Of a DNA stretch of 64,000 nt, positions 35,910 through 45,401 are shown piece by piece. The notes under the pieces were generated by a model. That model saw only the letters and a list, made by a program, of their open reading frames with translations, had not been told where the DNA came from and made no database searches. Both the position numbers and the translations under genes were made by a program. This DNA is from Scleromatobacter humisilvae. GTDB lineage: Bacteria; Pseudomonadota; Gammaproteobacteria; Burkholderiales; Burkholderiaceae_C. How positions within the stretch are numbered: position 1 is the first letter of the stretch; every line of letters starts with the position of its first letter. The stretch lies in assembly GCF_023231945.1 (NCBI RefSeq), contig NZ_JAJLJH010000002.1:558001-622000 (forward strand). The letters run 5' to 3'.

Positions 35910-38687
35910 TCAGTGATCTCGGGGTTCTTGGCGCACGACGAAGACGACGGCGCTGCGTTCGGGCAGGACGAAGGCGCCGGTCGCATCGTCGACGCGGGCC
36001 TCCTTGGCGATTCGGGCGTCGGCCGCGCACGGGCCGAGGTGGACGGGATGCAGTTGCCAGCGACGGCCCCGCAGTTCGGGCAGGTTCAGCGAGTGCGGTT
36101 GCTTGTCGGCGTTGAGCACCACCAGCACGGCGCCGAACCTCGCGCCCGCCAGGCCGCGGCCGTCGATCAGCTCGGCGATCACGGTCGGCTCCTGCGCCGG
36201 GCCGCTGGCCGGGAAACTGATGCGCTGGCGCACCTCGACGGCCGTCGCGAGGTGGAACAGCGGCGTGCTGGCGCGAATGCGCAGCACGTCGCGGAAAGCG
36301 TTGCGCGTCCAGGCGATGTCTGCCGGCGTCGGCTTCAAGGAGGCATCGGCCAGCAGCGGACGCTCGATGTCCCACAGCGCGCCGTTGTCCGGCCTGGGCG
36401 GCAGGCCGGCGCCGAAGCCGTTGTCGGTGGCCGTCCAGTCGAGGCGGTTGAACCAGTCGCCGGAGTCGAAGCTGTTCTTGTCGAAGGACTTGCTGCGCAG
36501 CAGGTCGACGCCCGCATGGAAGTACGCCACGCCCTGGCTGAACGCGACGACGGCCGCGCCGAGGATCTGGACGCGCGCGCGGTCGGCCGACGACGTGGAC
36601 AGCGGCAGCTTCAGCAGGTCGTTGTCGAACAGCGTCTGGTTGTCGTGGTTCTCGACGTAGTTGACGGCCTCGCCCGGCGCGCTCGCATAGCCGGCGGGCT
36701 GGTTGCCGTACGGGATCTTGTCGAGGCGCAGCGTCTCGCCGCGCCATGTCGTCAGCGTCATGTCGCGCACCGAGCCGGCGAGGCCGACGCGGATCATGTC
36801 GGCGGCGTCCAGCAGGTTCTCGCGCGTCGCGTGGCCGAAGCCGTTCGGGTCGTAGAACTCGCCGTTGATCCAGCCCTGGTCGGCGCGCAGGTGCGAGCTG
36901 TCCGTCGATGAACCTCCGCGCACGGCGTCGCGTGCCCGATCGCTGAACGTGCCGATGCCCGACCCGTTGAGCGACAGCTGCGAGGCCTGCACGAAGCGCG
37001 CGCCGTCGGCCACCTCGCCGAAGTTCCAGCCCTCGCCGATCAGCGGGATCTCGCGGCCCGTCGCGGCCTTCAGGCGGCGCTGCAGCGCCTCCATCACCGC
37101 GCGCGGCTGGTGGCCCATCAGGTCGAAGCGGAACGAGTCGACGTGGTATTGCACTGCCCATTGCGTCACCGAGTCGACGAGCAGCTTGCCCATCATCAGG
37201 TTCTCGGTGGCCGTGTTGTCGCAGCAGGTCGAATGCTCGATCGCGCCGTTGGCGTCCAGCCGCTGGTAGTAGCCCGGGACGATGCGATCGAGCACCGACT
37301 GCGCGTGCTGGCCGGCGGACGCCGTGTGGTTGTAGACGACGTCCATGCCCACGCGCAGCCCGGCGCGATGCAGGCCCTGCACCATCGCGCGGAACTCGCG
37401 CACGCGTCCTGCGCCATCATCAGCGTCCGTGGCGTAGCTGCCCTCGGGCGCGTTGTAGTGGAACGGGTCGTAGCCCCAGTTGAAGCAGTCGCCGGCCGCG
37501 CCCGCGACCACGGCCGCCTGCTGCGAGTCGTCGGCCGGGCCGCCCTCGATCTTCGGCGTCGTGCAGCCACGTTCGGGCACGCTCGCGATATCGAAGACCG
37601 GCAGCAGGTGCACGTCGGTCATGCCGGCCTGCGCCAGCGCGTGCAGCTGGCGCATGCCGGCGCTGTTCGCGTCGGTGAACGCGAGGTACTTGCCGCGATG
37701 GGCGGCGGGGACGCTGGCGTCGTTGATCGAGAAGTCGCGCAGGTGCAGCTCGTAGATCGCCAGGTCGGTCGACTGGCGCACCGTCCCCGGCGCGACGTCG
37801 CGCCGCCAGTCGCGCGGCATCACCGACGCATCGTCGAGCGCGCCGATCCAGCTGCGGCGCGAATCGGCGTTCAGGCTGTTCGAGTAGGGATCGGTGACGC
37901 GGTTGCGCACGAGGCCGGTGCCGGGGACGAAGACGTCGACGAGGTAGGCGTAGTAGCCACCGGCCAGGTGTCCGCGCGCCTGCCCGCGCCAGGCCCCGGT
38001 GGCGGCGTCGCGCGCCATCTCGACGACCGCCGTCGCGGCGCCTTCGGCGCTCGGGTAGACGCAGGCCCGCACGGATTGCGCGGTCGGCGCCCAGATGGCG
38101 AAACGCGCGGACTGCGGCGCGAGCGTCACGCCCAGGTCACCCAGGCCGGCCGCTGCGGGATACGCGTCGTCGAGCGCGCCGGCCAGCTGCAGCGCGCTCG
38201 CCTCGATCACGCGGCCCTGCGCGTCCTCGCGCACCACGAGCGCCTGCCCGCGCAGCGCGCGCGCCACGCGCGCGGGGTCGTCCGCGCGCAGCAGCGCGCC
38301 CGCGCCGACGAACTTGAAGCGCTCCGCGATCGCCGCGGGGACTGCGTCGGTCGACGTCGACAGCGCCAGCGTGTCGTCGGCACCGGCCACGGGTTGGCCG
38401 GCGTCGACCACCAGCGCCCCGCGCGCCGAGGACACCAGGACGTAGTAGCGGCCCTGCACGGGCGCGCCGGGCCAGCGGATCAACGATCGCGACAGCCACA
38501 CCGCGCGGGCGGCGACCTCGCCGGCCTGCGCCGACGGCGCCAGCGTGGTCGCAAGTTCGGCGGCGTCGCACGCCGCGGCGACCGATGGTTCGGCAGCCTC
38601 CGCGGACGCGGCGCCGGCGACGAGCAGGACGCCCGCCGCGAACCCCGCACAAGTGCTTGTCATCCGCTTGACGTAGTTTTGCTTCAC
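35910..38687 (-). CDS. pulA: Pullulanase-type alpha-1,6-glucosidase
   Basis: A 925-residue exported debranching enzyme that cleaves alpha-1,6 links in pullulan, starch or glycogen. A signal peptide ([20 protein letters not shown]) is followed by N-terminal beta domains including a CBM48-like segment ([20 protein letters not shown]), the GH13 barrel with [25 protein letters not shown], the nucleophile in [13 protein letters not shown], the acid/base in [11 protein letters not shown] and [15 protein letters not shown], then a C-terminal domain ([11 protein letters not shown]). There is no lipobox. The GTG at 38685-38687 is used; the ATG eight codons later is equally possible, and an operator-like site covers the GTG. 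It heads an operon with the neopullulanase. Confidence 0.92.
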   Translation of the reverse strand: MKQNYVKRMTSTCAGFAAGVLLVAGAASAEAAEPSVAAACDAAELATTLAPSAQAGEVAARAVWLSRSLIRWPGAPVQGRYYVLVSSARGALVVDAGQPVAGADDTLALSTSTDAVPAAIAERFKFVGAGALLRADDPARVARALRGQALVVREDAQGRVIEASALQLAGALDDAYPAAAGLGDLGVTLAPQSARFAIWAPTAQSVRACVYPSAEGAATAVVEMARDAATGAWRGQARGHLAGGYYAYLVDVFVPGTGLVRNRVTDPYSNSLNADSRRSWIGALDDASVMPRDWRRDVAPGTVRQSTDLAIYELHLRDFSINDASVPAAHRGKYLAFTDANSAGMRQLHALAQAGMTDVHLLPVFDIASVPERGCTTPKIEGGPADDSQQAAVVAGAAGDCFNWGYDPFHYNAPEGSYATDADDGAGRVREFRAMVQGLHRAGLRVGMDVVYNHTASAGQHAQSVLDRIVPGYYQRLDANGAIEHSTCCDNTATENLMMGKLLVDSVTQWAVQYHVDSFRFDLMGHQPRAVMEALQRRLKAATGREIPLIGEGWNFGEVADGARFVQASQLSLNGSGIGTFSDRARDAVRGGSSTDSSHLRADQGWINGEFYDPNGFGHATRENLLDAADMIRVGLAGSVRDMTLTTWRGETLRLDKIPYGNQPAGYASAPGEAVNYVENHDNQTLFDNDLLKLPLSTSSADRARVQILGAAVVAFSQGVAYFHAGVDLLRSKSFDKNSFDSGDWFNRLDWTATDNGFGAGLPPRPDNGALWDIERPLLADASLKPTPADIAWTRNAFRDVLRIRASTPLFHLATAVEVRQRISFPASGPAQEPTVIAELIDGRGLAGARFGAVLVVLNADKQPHSLNLPELRGRRWQLHPVHLGPCAADARIAKEARVDDATGAFVLPERSAVVFVVRQEPRDH
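38672..38686. promoter_or_regulatory. Operator-like site at the pulA start
   Basis: CGTAGTTTTGCTTCA resembles one half of the shared motif (GTAGTTTT) but its right half is degenerate. It overlaps the GTG start of pulA, which argues for use of the downstream ATG if the site is real. Confidence 0.3.
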
Positions 38688-38799
38688 AAGCGAGTTGTCT
38701 CGTTTTTCTCAGGAAGGAATGCTACATGCTATTTCAGCCCCTGCGAAAGCGTGCGCATGGGTTTCCCTCATCCAGGCAGTTCAAGTGTTGGATTTATGA

Positions 38800-38814
38800 T
38801 GTACTTTGACTACA
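38800..38814. promoter_or_regulatory. Operator between pulA and the lipoprotein amylase
   Basis: TGTACTTTGACTACA has the perfect TGTA-N7-TACA form of the shared motif. It follows TATGAT (38795-38800), a probable -10 for the amylase gene, so the site covers the transcription start. Both divergent units could be controlled from here. Confidence 0.6.
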
Positions 38815-38819
38815 GTTAA

Positions 38820-40448
38820 ATGACAGCCCAACTACAAATGACGAGACGAGCCGCCATGACCGCCTCCCTTCGCGCCCTGCCCGCCACGCTCGCGCTCGCC
38901 AGCGCCGCCCTGCTGGCCGGCTGCGCCACCGGACCCGGCGTCGACGTATCGGCCGTGCGCCAGATCCCGCAGGCCGCGCCGCTGCCCGAAGGCTGGGAGC
39001 ACGGCGCGTTCATGGAAGTGTTCGTGCGCAGCTACCAGGACAGCAACGGCGACGGCGTCGGCGACCTGCGCGGCCTCATGCAGCGGCTGGACTACCTGCA
39101 GGCGCTGGGCATCAAGGGCCTGTGGCTGATGCCGCTCAACGCGAGCAGCGACCACGACCACGGCTACGCAGTGACCGACTACCGCGCCATCGAGCCCGCC
39201 TACGGCACGCTGGCCGACTTCGACGAGCTCGTGCGCCAGGCCCACGCGCACGGCATCGGCATCGTCATCGACTACGTGATCAACCACAGCTCGAGCCAGA
39301 ACCCGCTGTTCGTGCAGTCGGCGTCGTCGAAGTCGAATCCGTGGCGCGACTGGTACGTCTGGGAGGACGTCAAGCCGACCGGCTGGAGCATCTTCGACAT
39401 CGACCCCTGGAACGCCACGCCCAACGGCGCCTACTTCAGCCAGTTCGGCGCGCCCATGCCCGACTTCAACCTGCGCAATCCGGCGGTCGTGCAATACCAC
39501 CTGGACAGCCTGCGCTTCTGGCTCAACCAGAGCGTCGACGGCTTCCGCATCGACGCCGTCGGCCACCTGTTCGAGAACGGCCCGCGAGGCTGGAGCATGC
39601 AGCCCGAGAACTACCCGTTCATGGCCAAGGTGCGGCGCGAGCTGGACATCGACCACCCGCACGTGATGGTTTGCGAGTCGCCCGGCGACCCGATCGGTTT
39701 CGCGGCACCCGCGGCCTGCGGCGCGTCGTTCGCGTTCGGGCATTCCGACGCGCTGGTCAAGGCGGGGCGCGGCGACGAGAAGGCGATCCACGACGTCGCC
39801 GACTACTTCACCAAGGCGCCCGACACGATGGCCACGATGGTGTCCAACCACGACCACTTCGCCGGCAAGCGCCTGTGGGACGCGATGGGCGGCGACCCCG
39901 CGCGCGTGCGCGTGGCCGCGGCGGCCTACCTGCTGCAACCCGGCACGCCTTACGTGTACTACGGCGAGGAACTGGGCATGTCGGCGGCGGCCACCGACGA
40001 CCCCGACGGCAAGCTGCGCGGTCCGATGAGCTGGTCGCCCGCGGGCGGCTTCAGCACCGGCACGCCGTACCGGCCCGCGTCGACCAACCTCGCGACGAAC
40101 AACGCCGAGGCCGAACGGGCCGATCCGGACTCCATGCTCGCGTTCTACACGGCGATGCTCCGCCTGCGCAACACACATCCGTCGATCGCGCGCGGCCGCT
40201 ACGTCGCGCCGCGCGTGGACGGCAGGACAATGAGCTTCCAGCGTGTCTTCGGCGACGAGCACACCGTCGTCGTCATCAACTACGGCGAGGCCGCCGGCGC
40301 CGCCAGCGTGGGCGGATTGCCGGCGAACGCCCGTCTGCAGCGCCTTTATCCGGCTTCGTCCGACGCCGTCGTTCCGGTCGGTGCCGACGGCGCGGCGACC
40401 CTGCCGGCCGCGCCGCTGTCGGTGCAGGTGTTGCTCGTGTCGCACTGA
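38820..40448 (+). CDS. Lipoprotein GH13 alpha-glucosidase/amylase-like enzyme
   Basis: A 542-residue enzyme with a lipoprotein signal ([15 protein letters not shown], Cys about residue 35), so it is anchored in the outer or inner membrane. The GH13 barrel follows: [55 protein letters not shown], the nucleophile in [13 protein letters not shown], the acid/base in VMVCESPGD, and [13 protein letters not shown]. The short [11 protein letters not shown] motif resembles oligo-1,6-glucosidases and trehalose synthases, so a small malto-oligomer is the likely substrate. Starts at 38820, 38838 and 38856 are all possible; the -10 lies so close to 38820 that one of the later ATGs is more likely. It is divergent from pulA and transcribed alone. 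Confidence 0.87.
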   Translation: MTAQLQMTRRAAMTASLRALPATLALASAALLAGCATGPGVDVSAVRQIPQAAPLPEGWEHGAFMEVFVRSYQDSNGDGVGDLRGLMQRLDYLQALGIKGLWLMPLNASSDHDHGYAVTDYRAIEPAYGTLADFDELVRQAHAHGIGIVIDYVINHSSSQNPLFVQSASSKSNPWRDWYVWEDVKPTGWSIFDIDPWNATPNGAYFSQFGAPMPDFNLRNPAVVQYHLDSLRFWLNQSVDGFRIDAVGHLFENGPRGWSMQPENYPFMAKVRRELDIDHPHVMVCESPGDPIGFAAPAACGASFAFGHSDALVKAGRGDEKAIHDVADYFTKAPDTMATMVSNHDHFAGKRLWDAMGGDPARVRVAAAAYLLQPGTPYVYYGEELGMSAAATDDPDGKLRGPMSWSPAGGFSTGTPYRPASTNLATNNAEAERADPDSMLAFYTAMLRLRNTHPSIARGRYVAPRVDGRTMSFQRVFGDEHTVVVINYGEAAGAASVGGLPANARLQRLYPASSDAVVPVGADGAATLPAAPLSVQVLLVSH

Positions 40449-40623
40449 CACGGCGCGGACGTTCGGCAGCAACAAGATCCGGCTTGCGCCAGCGGGCGTG
40501 CCCTCAGGGGCGCCAGCTCGACAGGTAAAGTTTTCCTAACGCCCTTCCGAGCGCCCGGAAACGGGTGCGCCGTTTGCTATGGTGTCGCGCGGTCGAGATG
40601 AGGCGCAGGGATGGGCTCGCCTG

Positions 40624-40678
40624 TGTTCGCACCGTTGAAAACAAGCAGACGCGTGCCGCCCTCGGGCCGGTGCGAACA
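40624..40678. promoter_or_regulatory. 11-bp inverted repeat before the RND efflux operon
   Basis: TGTTCGCACCG (40624-40634) and CGGTGCGAACA (40668-40678) are exact reverse complements 33 bp apart, ending directly before the AAGGA ribosome-binding site of the adaptor gene. In RNA they could form a stem-loop that presents or hides that site; as DNA they could be a paired operator. The efflux operon has no adjacent regulator gene. Confidence 0.5.
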
Positions 40679-40687
40679 AGGATCGCG

Positions 40688-42163
40688 ATGGAACAAGAAC
40701 GACAGTCCGCGGGCACGCCGCCCGCGGCTCCGAAGACCAAGCGCCGCTGGCTCGGCACCGTGATCGCCGTGCTGCTGGTGGCCGGACTCGGCGCGCTGGC
40801 CTGGCACCTCACCCACAAGCCCGCGGCCAGCGGCGCCAACGCCGGCGGCCCGCCGGGGCCGGGCGGCCCTGGCGGCGGCGGTCGCCGGGGCGGCGGCGGT
40901 CAGAACACCACCACCGTCGGCGTCGCCGCGGTCGTCCACGCCGACATCCCGATCTACGTCGACGCGCTCGGCACCGTCACGCCGTCGGCCACCGTCACCG
41001 TCACGCCGCAGGTCTCGGGCGTGCTGACCAGCGTGCCGTACCAGGAAGGCCAGATGGTCAAGGCCGGCCAGCTGCTCGCCACCATCGAGCCGCGCCCGTT
41101 CGAGCTCGCGCTGATGCAGGCGCAGGGCCAGCTGCAGAAGGACCAGGCCTCGCTGGAGGCCGCGAACGTGACGCTCAAACGCTACCAGACCTTGCTGCAG
41201 GAAGACTCGATCGCGCGCCAGGACGTCGACACCCAGGCCGCGACCGTCAAGCAGCTGCAGGGCACCGTGCTCGGCGACCAGGCCAACGTCGGCACCGCCA
41301 AGCTGAACCTGGCCTGGACGCGCATCACCGCGCCGGTCAGCGGCCGCGTGGGCCTGCGCTCGGTGGACATCGGCAACCTCGTGTCCTCGGGCACTTCCGG
41401 CGGCATCACGACGATCACCGAGCTCGCGCCGATCGACGTCGAGTTCGCGATCCCGCAGGACCGCATCCCGCAGCTGCAGGCCCGCATCGCGGCCGGCGCC
41501 ATCCTGGCCGTCTCGGCGATGGACCGCACGCGCACCAACCTGCTCGACACCGGCGCCTTCCTGTCGTTGAACAACTCCTCGGACACGCAGACCGGCACGG
41601 TGCGCGCCAAGGCCCGCTTCGCCAATGCGCGCAACGCGCTCTTCCCGAGCCAGTTCGTCAACGTGCGGATCCTGCTCGACACGCTCAAGGACGCGGTGGT
41701 CGTGCCGGTCACCGCGCTGCGCCACGGCCCCAACGGCGACTTCGTCTACGTGCTCAACGACGACCGCACCGTCACGCAGGTCACCGTGGTGCAGGGCATC
41801 GCCACGGCCGACACCGTGCAGATCACCAAGGGCCTCGACGTCGGCGAGCGCGTGATCACCGAGGGCGGCGACCGCCTCAAGGACGGCGCGAAGGTGTCGC
41901 TGCCGGGCGATGCGGCCTCCGGCCCGCGCCGCGGCGCGAGCGGCGCCGCGGGCGCGTCGGGCGCGCACGGCGGACGCCACCACCGCGACGGCGGTTCCGC
42001 TGCAGACGGCGGTTCGGCCTCGGCCTCCGCGCCGGCCGATGGCGCGAGCGCGGCGCACCATCATCGCGATGGCGCCAGCGCGCCGGCCGGCGCCGGCTCG
42101 TGGGTGCCGGCGGAAGGCTCGAGCTGGCCGCAACGCCGGCGCGCGAGCGCGGTGCAGTCGTGA
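40688..42163 (+). CDS. RND efflux periplasmic adaptor (MdtA-like)
   Basis: A 491-residue membrane-fusion protein. A single N-terminal helix (WLGTVIAVLLVAGLGALAW) anchors it in the inner membrane. Then come a Gly/Pro-rich linker, the lipoyl/barrel-sandwich parts (TPSATVTVTPQVSGVLTSVP, MVKAGQLLATIEPRPFELAL), the coiled coil (LQKDQASLEAANVTLKRYQT) and the beta-barrel (GRVGLRSVDIGNLVSSG). The C-terminal 85 residues are unusual: Ala/Gly/Ser-rich with two His clusters (HHRDGGSA and HHHRDGAS). The family is MdtA-type of MdtABC pumps. AAGGA precedes the ATG. First gene of a four-gene operon. Confidence 0.9.
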   Translation: MEQERQSAGTPPAAPKTKRRWLGTVIAVLLVAGLGALAWHLTHKPAASGANAGGPPGPGGPGGGGRRGGGGQNTTTVGVAAVVHADIPIYVDALGTVTPSATVTVTPQVSGVLTSVPYQEGQMVKAGQLLATIEPRPFELALMQAQGQLQKDQASLEAANVTLKRYQTLLQEDSIARQDVDTQAATVKQLQGTVLGDQANVGTAKLNLAWTRITAPVSGRVGLRSVDIGNLVSSGTSGGITTITELAPIDVEFAIPQDRIPQLQARIAAGAILAVSAMDRTRTNLLDTGAFLSLNNSSDTQTGTVRAKARFANARNALFPSQFVNVRILLDTLKDAVVVPVTALRHGPNGDFVYVLNDDRTVTQVTVVQGIATADTVQITKGLDVGERVITEGGDRLKDGAKVSLPGDAASGPRRGASGAAGASGAHGGRHHRDGGSAADGGSASASAPADGASAAHHHRDGASAPAGAGSWVPAEGSSWPQRRRASAVQS

Positions 42164-42206
42164 TGGCGACGCGTGCCTTGACCGGAACGACCAACCGCGC
42201 CCGCCG

Positions 42207-45200
42207 ATGAGCCCGTCCAAGCCCTTCATCCAGCGACCGGTCGCGACCTCGCTGCTGATGCTGGCGATCGTCCTCACGGGCATCGTCGGCTTCAGGTTCC
42301 TGCCCTTGTCGGCGCTGCCGCAGGTCGACTACCCGACGATCCAGGTGCAGACGCTCTACCCCGGCGGCAGCCCGGAGGTGATGAGCCGCACCGTCACGGC
42401 GCCGCTCGAGAAGCAGTTCGGCAACATGTCCGGCCTCGCGCGCATGGGCTCGACCAGCGCGGCGGGCGTATCGCTCGTCACGCTGCAGTTCAACCTCGGG
42501 CTGTCGCTGGACGTCGCCGAGCAGGAGGTGCAGGCCGCCATCAACGCCGGCAACTCGCTGCTGCCGGCCGACCTGCCCGCGCCGCCGGTCTACGCCAAGG
42601 TCAACCCGGCCGACGCGCCGGTGCTCACGCTGGCGGTGAGCTCGAAGTCCATGCCGCTGCCCGACGTGCAGAACCTCGTCAACACGCGGCTCGCGCAGAA
42701 GATCAGCCAGGTCTCGGGCGTGGGCCTCGTCACGCTCGCCGGCGGCCAGCGCCCGGCCATGCGCATCCAGACCGACACGCGCGCGATGGCCTCGTACGGC
42801 ATCGACCTGACGGCCGTGCGCACCGCGATCACCAACGCCAACGCCAACAGCGCCAAGGGCAGCTTCGACGGCGCGTCGCGCTCGTACGCGATCAACGCCA
42901 ACGACCAGCTGGTCTCGGTGGACGACTACAAGAACCTGATCGTCAGCTACAAGAACGGCGCGCCGGTGCGCCTGACCGACATCGCCCAGGTCGTCGACAG
43001 CGCCGAGAACCTGCGCCTGGCCGCCTGGGCCGACGACACCCCGGCCATCATCGTCAACGTGCAGCGCCAGCCGGGCGCCAACGTGATCCAGACGGTCGAC
43101 GCGATCAAGAAGCAGCTGCCCGAGTTGCAGGCCGGACTGCCGACGGGGCTGGACGTGCGCATCCTCAGCGACCGCACCGCGGGTATCCGCGCGTCGGTGG
43201 AGCACGTGGAGTTCGAGCTCGTGCTGGCCGTGGTGCTGGTGACGCTGGTGATCTTCGCGTTCCTGCACAGCTGGCGCGCGACGGTGATCGCCAGCCTGTC
43301 GGTGCCGATCTCGCTGGTCGGCACCTGCGGCGCGATGTACCTGCTGGGGTATAGCCTGAACAACCTGAGCCTGATGTCGCTGACCATCGCCACCGGCTTC
43401 GTGGTCGACGACGCCATCGTGATGATCGAGAACATCTCGCGCTACATCGAGCACGGCGAGAAGCCGATGGCCGCGGCCATCAAGGGCGCGACGCAGATCG
43501 GTTTCACGATCGTGTCGCTGACCGTCTCGCTGATCGCGGTGCTGATCCCGCTGCTGTTCATGGGCGACGTCGTCGGCCGCCTGTTCCGCGAGTTCGCGGT
43601 CACGCTGGCGATCACGATCCTGATCTCGGCGGTGGTGTCGCTGACGCTGGTGCCGATGATGTCGGGCCGCATGCTCAAGGCGGAAGAGGCACCGCGCGGC
43701 TACGCGCTCAAGTTCAAGCAGATGTTCGACTGGATCATCGCCCGCTACGACCGCGGCCTGGTCTGGGTGCTGGACAACCAGACCACCACGCTGCTGGTCG
43801 CGCTCGGCACGTTCGCGCTGACGGTGCTGCTCTACATCGTCATCCCCAAGGGCCTGTTCCCGACGCAGGACACCGGCCAGCTGCAGGTGCGCGTGCAGAG
43901 CGCCGAGACGGTCAGCTTCTCGCGCATGTCCGAGCTGCAGCGCCAGGCGGCGCGCGCGATGCTGGAGGATCCGGCGGTCGACAACATCGCCTCCATCGTC
44001 GGTGTCGACGGCGCCAACAACACGATGCTCAACGCCGGCACCATGCTGGTCGACATCAAGCAGGGCGCCAGCGGCACGCAGGAAGAGATCATGAACCGGC
44101 TGCGCCAGCGGGCGCAGGGCGTCGCGGGCATCACGCTGTACGTGCAGCCGACGCAGGACCTGACCATCGACTCCGACACAGGCCCCACGCAGTACCGCGT
44201 GTCGATGGAGGGCGCCGACGACGCGTCGGTGGCGCTGTGGACCAACAAGCTCGTCGAGCGGCTGCGCTCCGATTCGAAGGTGCGCAACGTCGTCACCGAC
44301 GTCGGCGCGACGGGCCTGGCCGTCGAGGTCGACCTCGACCGCGACACCGCCTCGCGCCTGGGCATCAGCGCCGCGACGGTCGACGACGCGCTCTACAGCG
44401 CCTACGGCCAGCGCATCGTCTCGACGATCTTCACCGAGACCAACCAGTACCGCGTGATCCTCGAGGCGCGGCCCGACCAGGCGACCACGCCCACGTCCAT
44501 CGGCGACCTGCGCGTGCTCACCACCAGTGGCCAGGCGACGCCGCTGTCGGCCTTCGCATCGATCCGCACGGTGCAGTCGCCGCTGCAGGTCACGCACGTG
44601 GCGCAGTATCCCGCGACGACCGTGGGCTTCGACACGGCGGACGGCGTGTCGCTGGGCACCGCGGTCGACTCGATCCGCCAGGCCGCCAAGGACATCGCCC
44701 TGCCCTCGTCGGTCACGATGGTGCCGCTGGGCGCCGCGGGCGCGTACGAGAAGTCGCTGTCCAACCAGCTGTGGCTGATCCTCGCGGCCGTGATCTGCGT
44801 CTACATCGTGCTGGGCGTGCTCTACGAGAGCTACGTGCACCCGCTGACGATCCTGTCGACACTGCCGTCGGCCGGCGTCGGCGCGCTGCTGGCGCTGCTG
44901 ATCGGCGGGCAGGATCTCGGCGTGATCGGCATCATCGGCATCATCCTGCTGATCGGCATCGTCAAGAAGAACGCGATCATGATGATCGACTTCGCCATCG
45001 ACGCCGAGCGCACCGAAGGCAAGACGCCGCGCGAGGCGATCCACCAAGCGGCGCTGCTGCGCCTGCGCCCGATCCTGATGACGACCTTCGCCGCGCTGTT
45101 CGCCGCGCTGCCGCTGATGTTCGGCTGGGGCGAAGGCAAGGAGCTGCGCCATCCGCTGGGCCTGTCGATCTTCGGCGGCCTGCTGGTGAGCCAGCTGCTG

Positions 45201-45401
45201 ACGCTGTTCACGACGCCTGTCATCTACCTGTGGTTCGACCGGCTGGGCGAGAAGGTCCGCGCCCGTTTCGGCATGGACGACGGCACCGGCGACAACGCTC
45301 CCGCGCCGCAACTCGCGCTCGAGGCGCCGCCGGTTCCCAGGCGCATCGAGTTCGATCCCGACGCGCCGCATTCTCAGCCGCAGCCCGGAGGCGGGCGATG
45401 A
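42207..45401 (+). CDS. RND multidrug transporter, MdtB-like
   Basis: A 1064-residue inner-membrane proton-driven transporter of the HAE1 family. The N-terminus FIQRPVATSLLMLAIVLTGI and FRFLPLSALPQVDYPTIQVQ match MdtB. The proton-relay pair of TM4 is in ATGFVVDDAIVMIENI, and GIIGIILLIGIVKKNAIMMI marks TM11. Length fits. In MdtABC the two RND proteins form a heterotrimer, and here a second RND gene overlaps the stop by ATGA. The ATG at 42207 is the first in the conserved N-terminus. Confidence 0.92.
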   Translation: MSPSKPFIQRPVATSLLMLAIVLTGIVGFRFLPLSALPQVDYPTIQVQTLYPGGSPEVMSRTVTAPLEKQFGNMSGLARMGSTSAAGVSLVTLQFNLGLSLDVAEQEVQAAINAGNSLLPADLPAPPVYAKVNPADAPVLTLAVSSKSMPLPDVQNLVNTRLAQKISQVSGVGLVTLAGGQRPAMRIQTDTRAMASYGIDLTAVRTAITNANANSAKGSFDGASRSYAINANDQLVSVDDYKNLIVSYKNGAPVRLTDIAQVVDSAENLRLAAWADDTPAIIVNVQRQPGANVIQTVDAIKKQLPELQAGLPTGLDVRILSDRTAGIRASVEHVEFELVLAVVLVTLVIFAFLHSWRATVIASLSVPISLVGTCGAMYLLGYSLNNLSLMSLTIATGFVVDDAIVMIENISRYIEHGEKPMAAAIKGATQIGFTIVSLTVSLIAVLIPLLFMGDVVGRLFREFAVTLAITILISAVVSLTLVPMMSGRMLKAEEAPRGYALKFKQMFDWIIARYDRGLVWVLDNQTTTLLVALGTFALTVLLYIVIPKGLFPTQDTGQLQVRVQSAETVSFSRMSELQRQAARAMLEDPAVDNIASIVGVDGANNTMLNAGTMLVDIKQGASGTQEEIMNRLRQRAQGVAGITLYVQPTQDLTIDSDTGPTQYRVSMEGADDASVALWTNKLVERLRSDSKVRNVVTDVGATGLAVEVDLDRDTASRLGISAATVDDALYSAYGQRIVSTIFTETNQYRVILEARPDQATTPTSIGDLRVLTTSGQATPLSAFASIRTVQSPLQVTHVAQYPATTVGFDTADGVSLGTAVDSIRQAAKDIALPSSVTMVPLGAAGAYEKSLSNQLWLILAAVICVYIVLGVLYESYVHPLTILSTLPSAGVGALLALLIGGQDLGVIGIIGIILLIGIVKKNAIMMIDFAIDAERTEGKTPREAIHQAALLRLRPILMTTFAALFAALPLMFGWGEGKELRHPLGLSIFGGLLVSQLLTLFTTPVIYLWFDRLGEKVRARFGMDDGTGDNAPAPQLALEAPPVPRRIEFDPDAPHSQPQPGGGR

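Noticed and set aside
41877..45371. Minus-strand 1164-codon open frame over the RND genes
   Set aside because: Complementary-frame artefact of GC-rich third positions; RND motifs are unmistakable on the plus strand.
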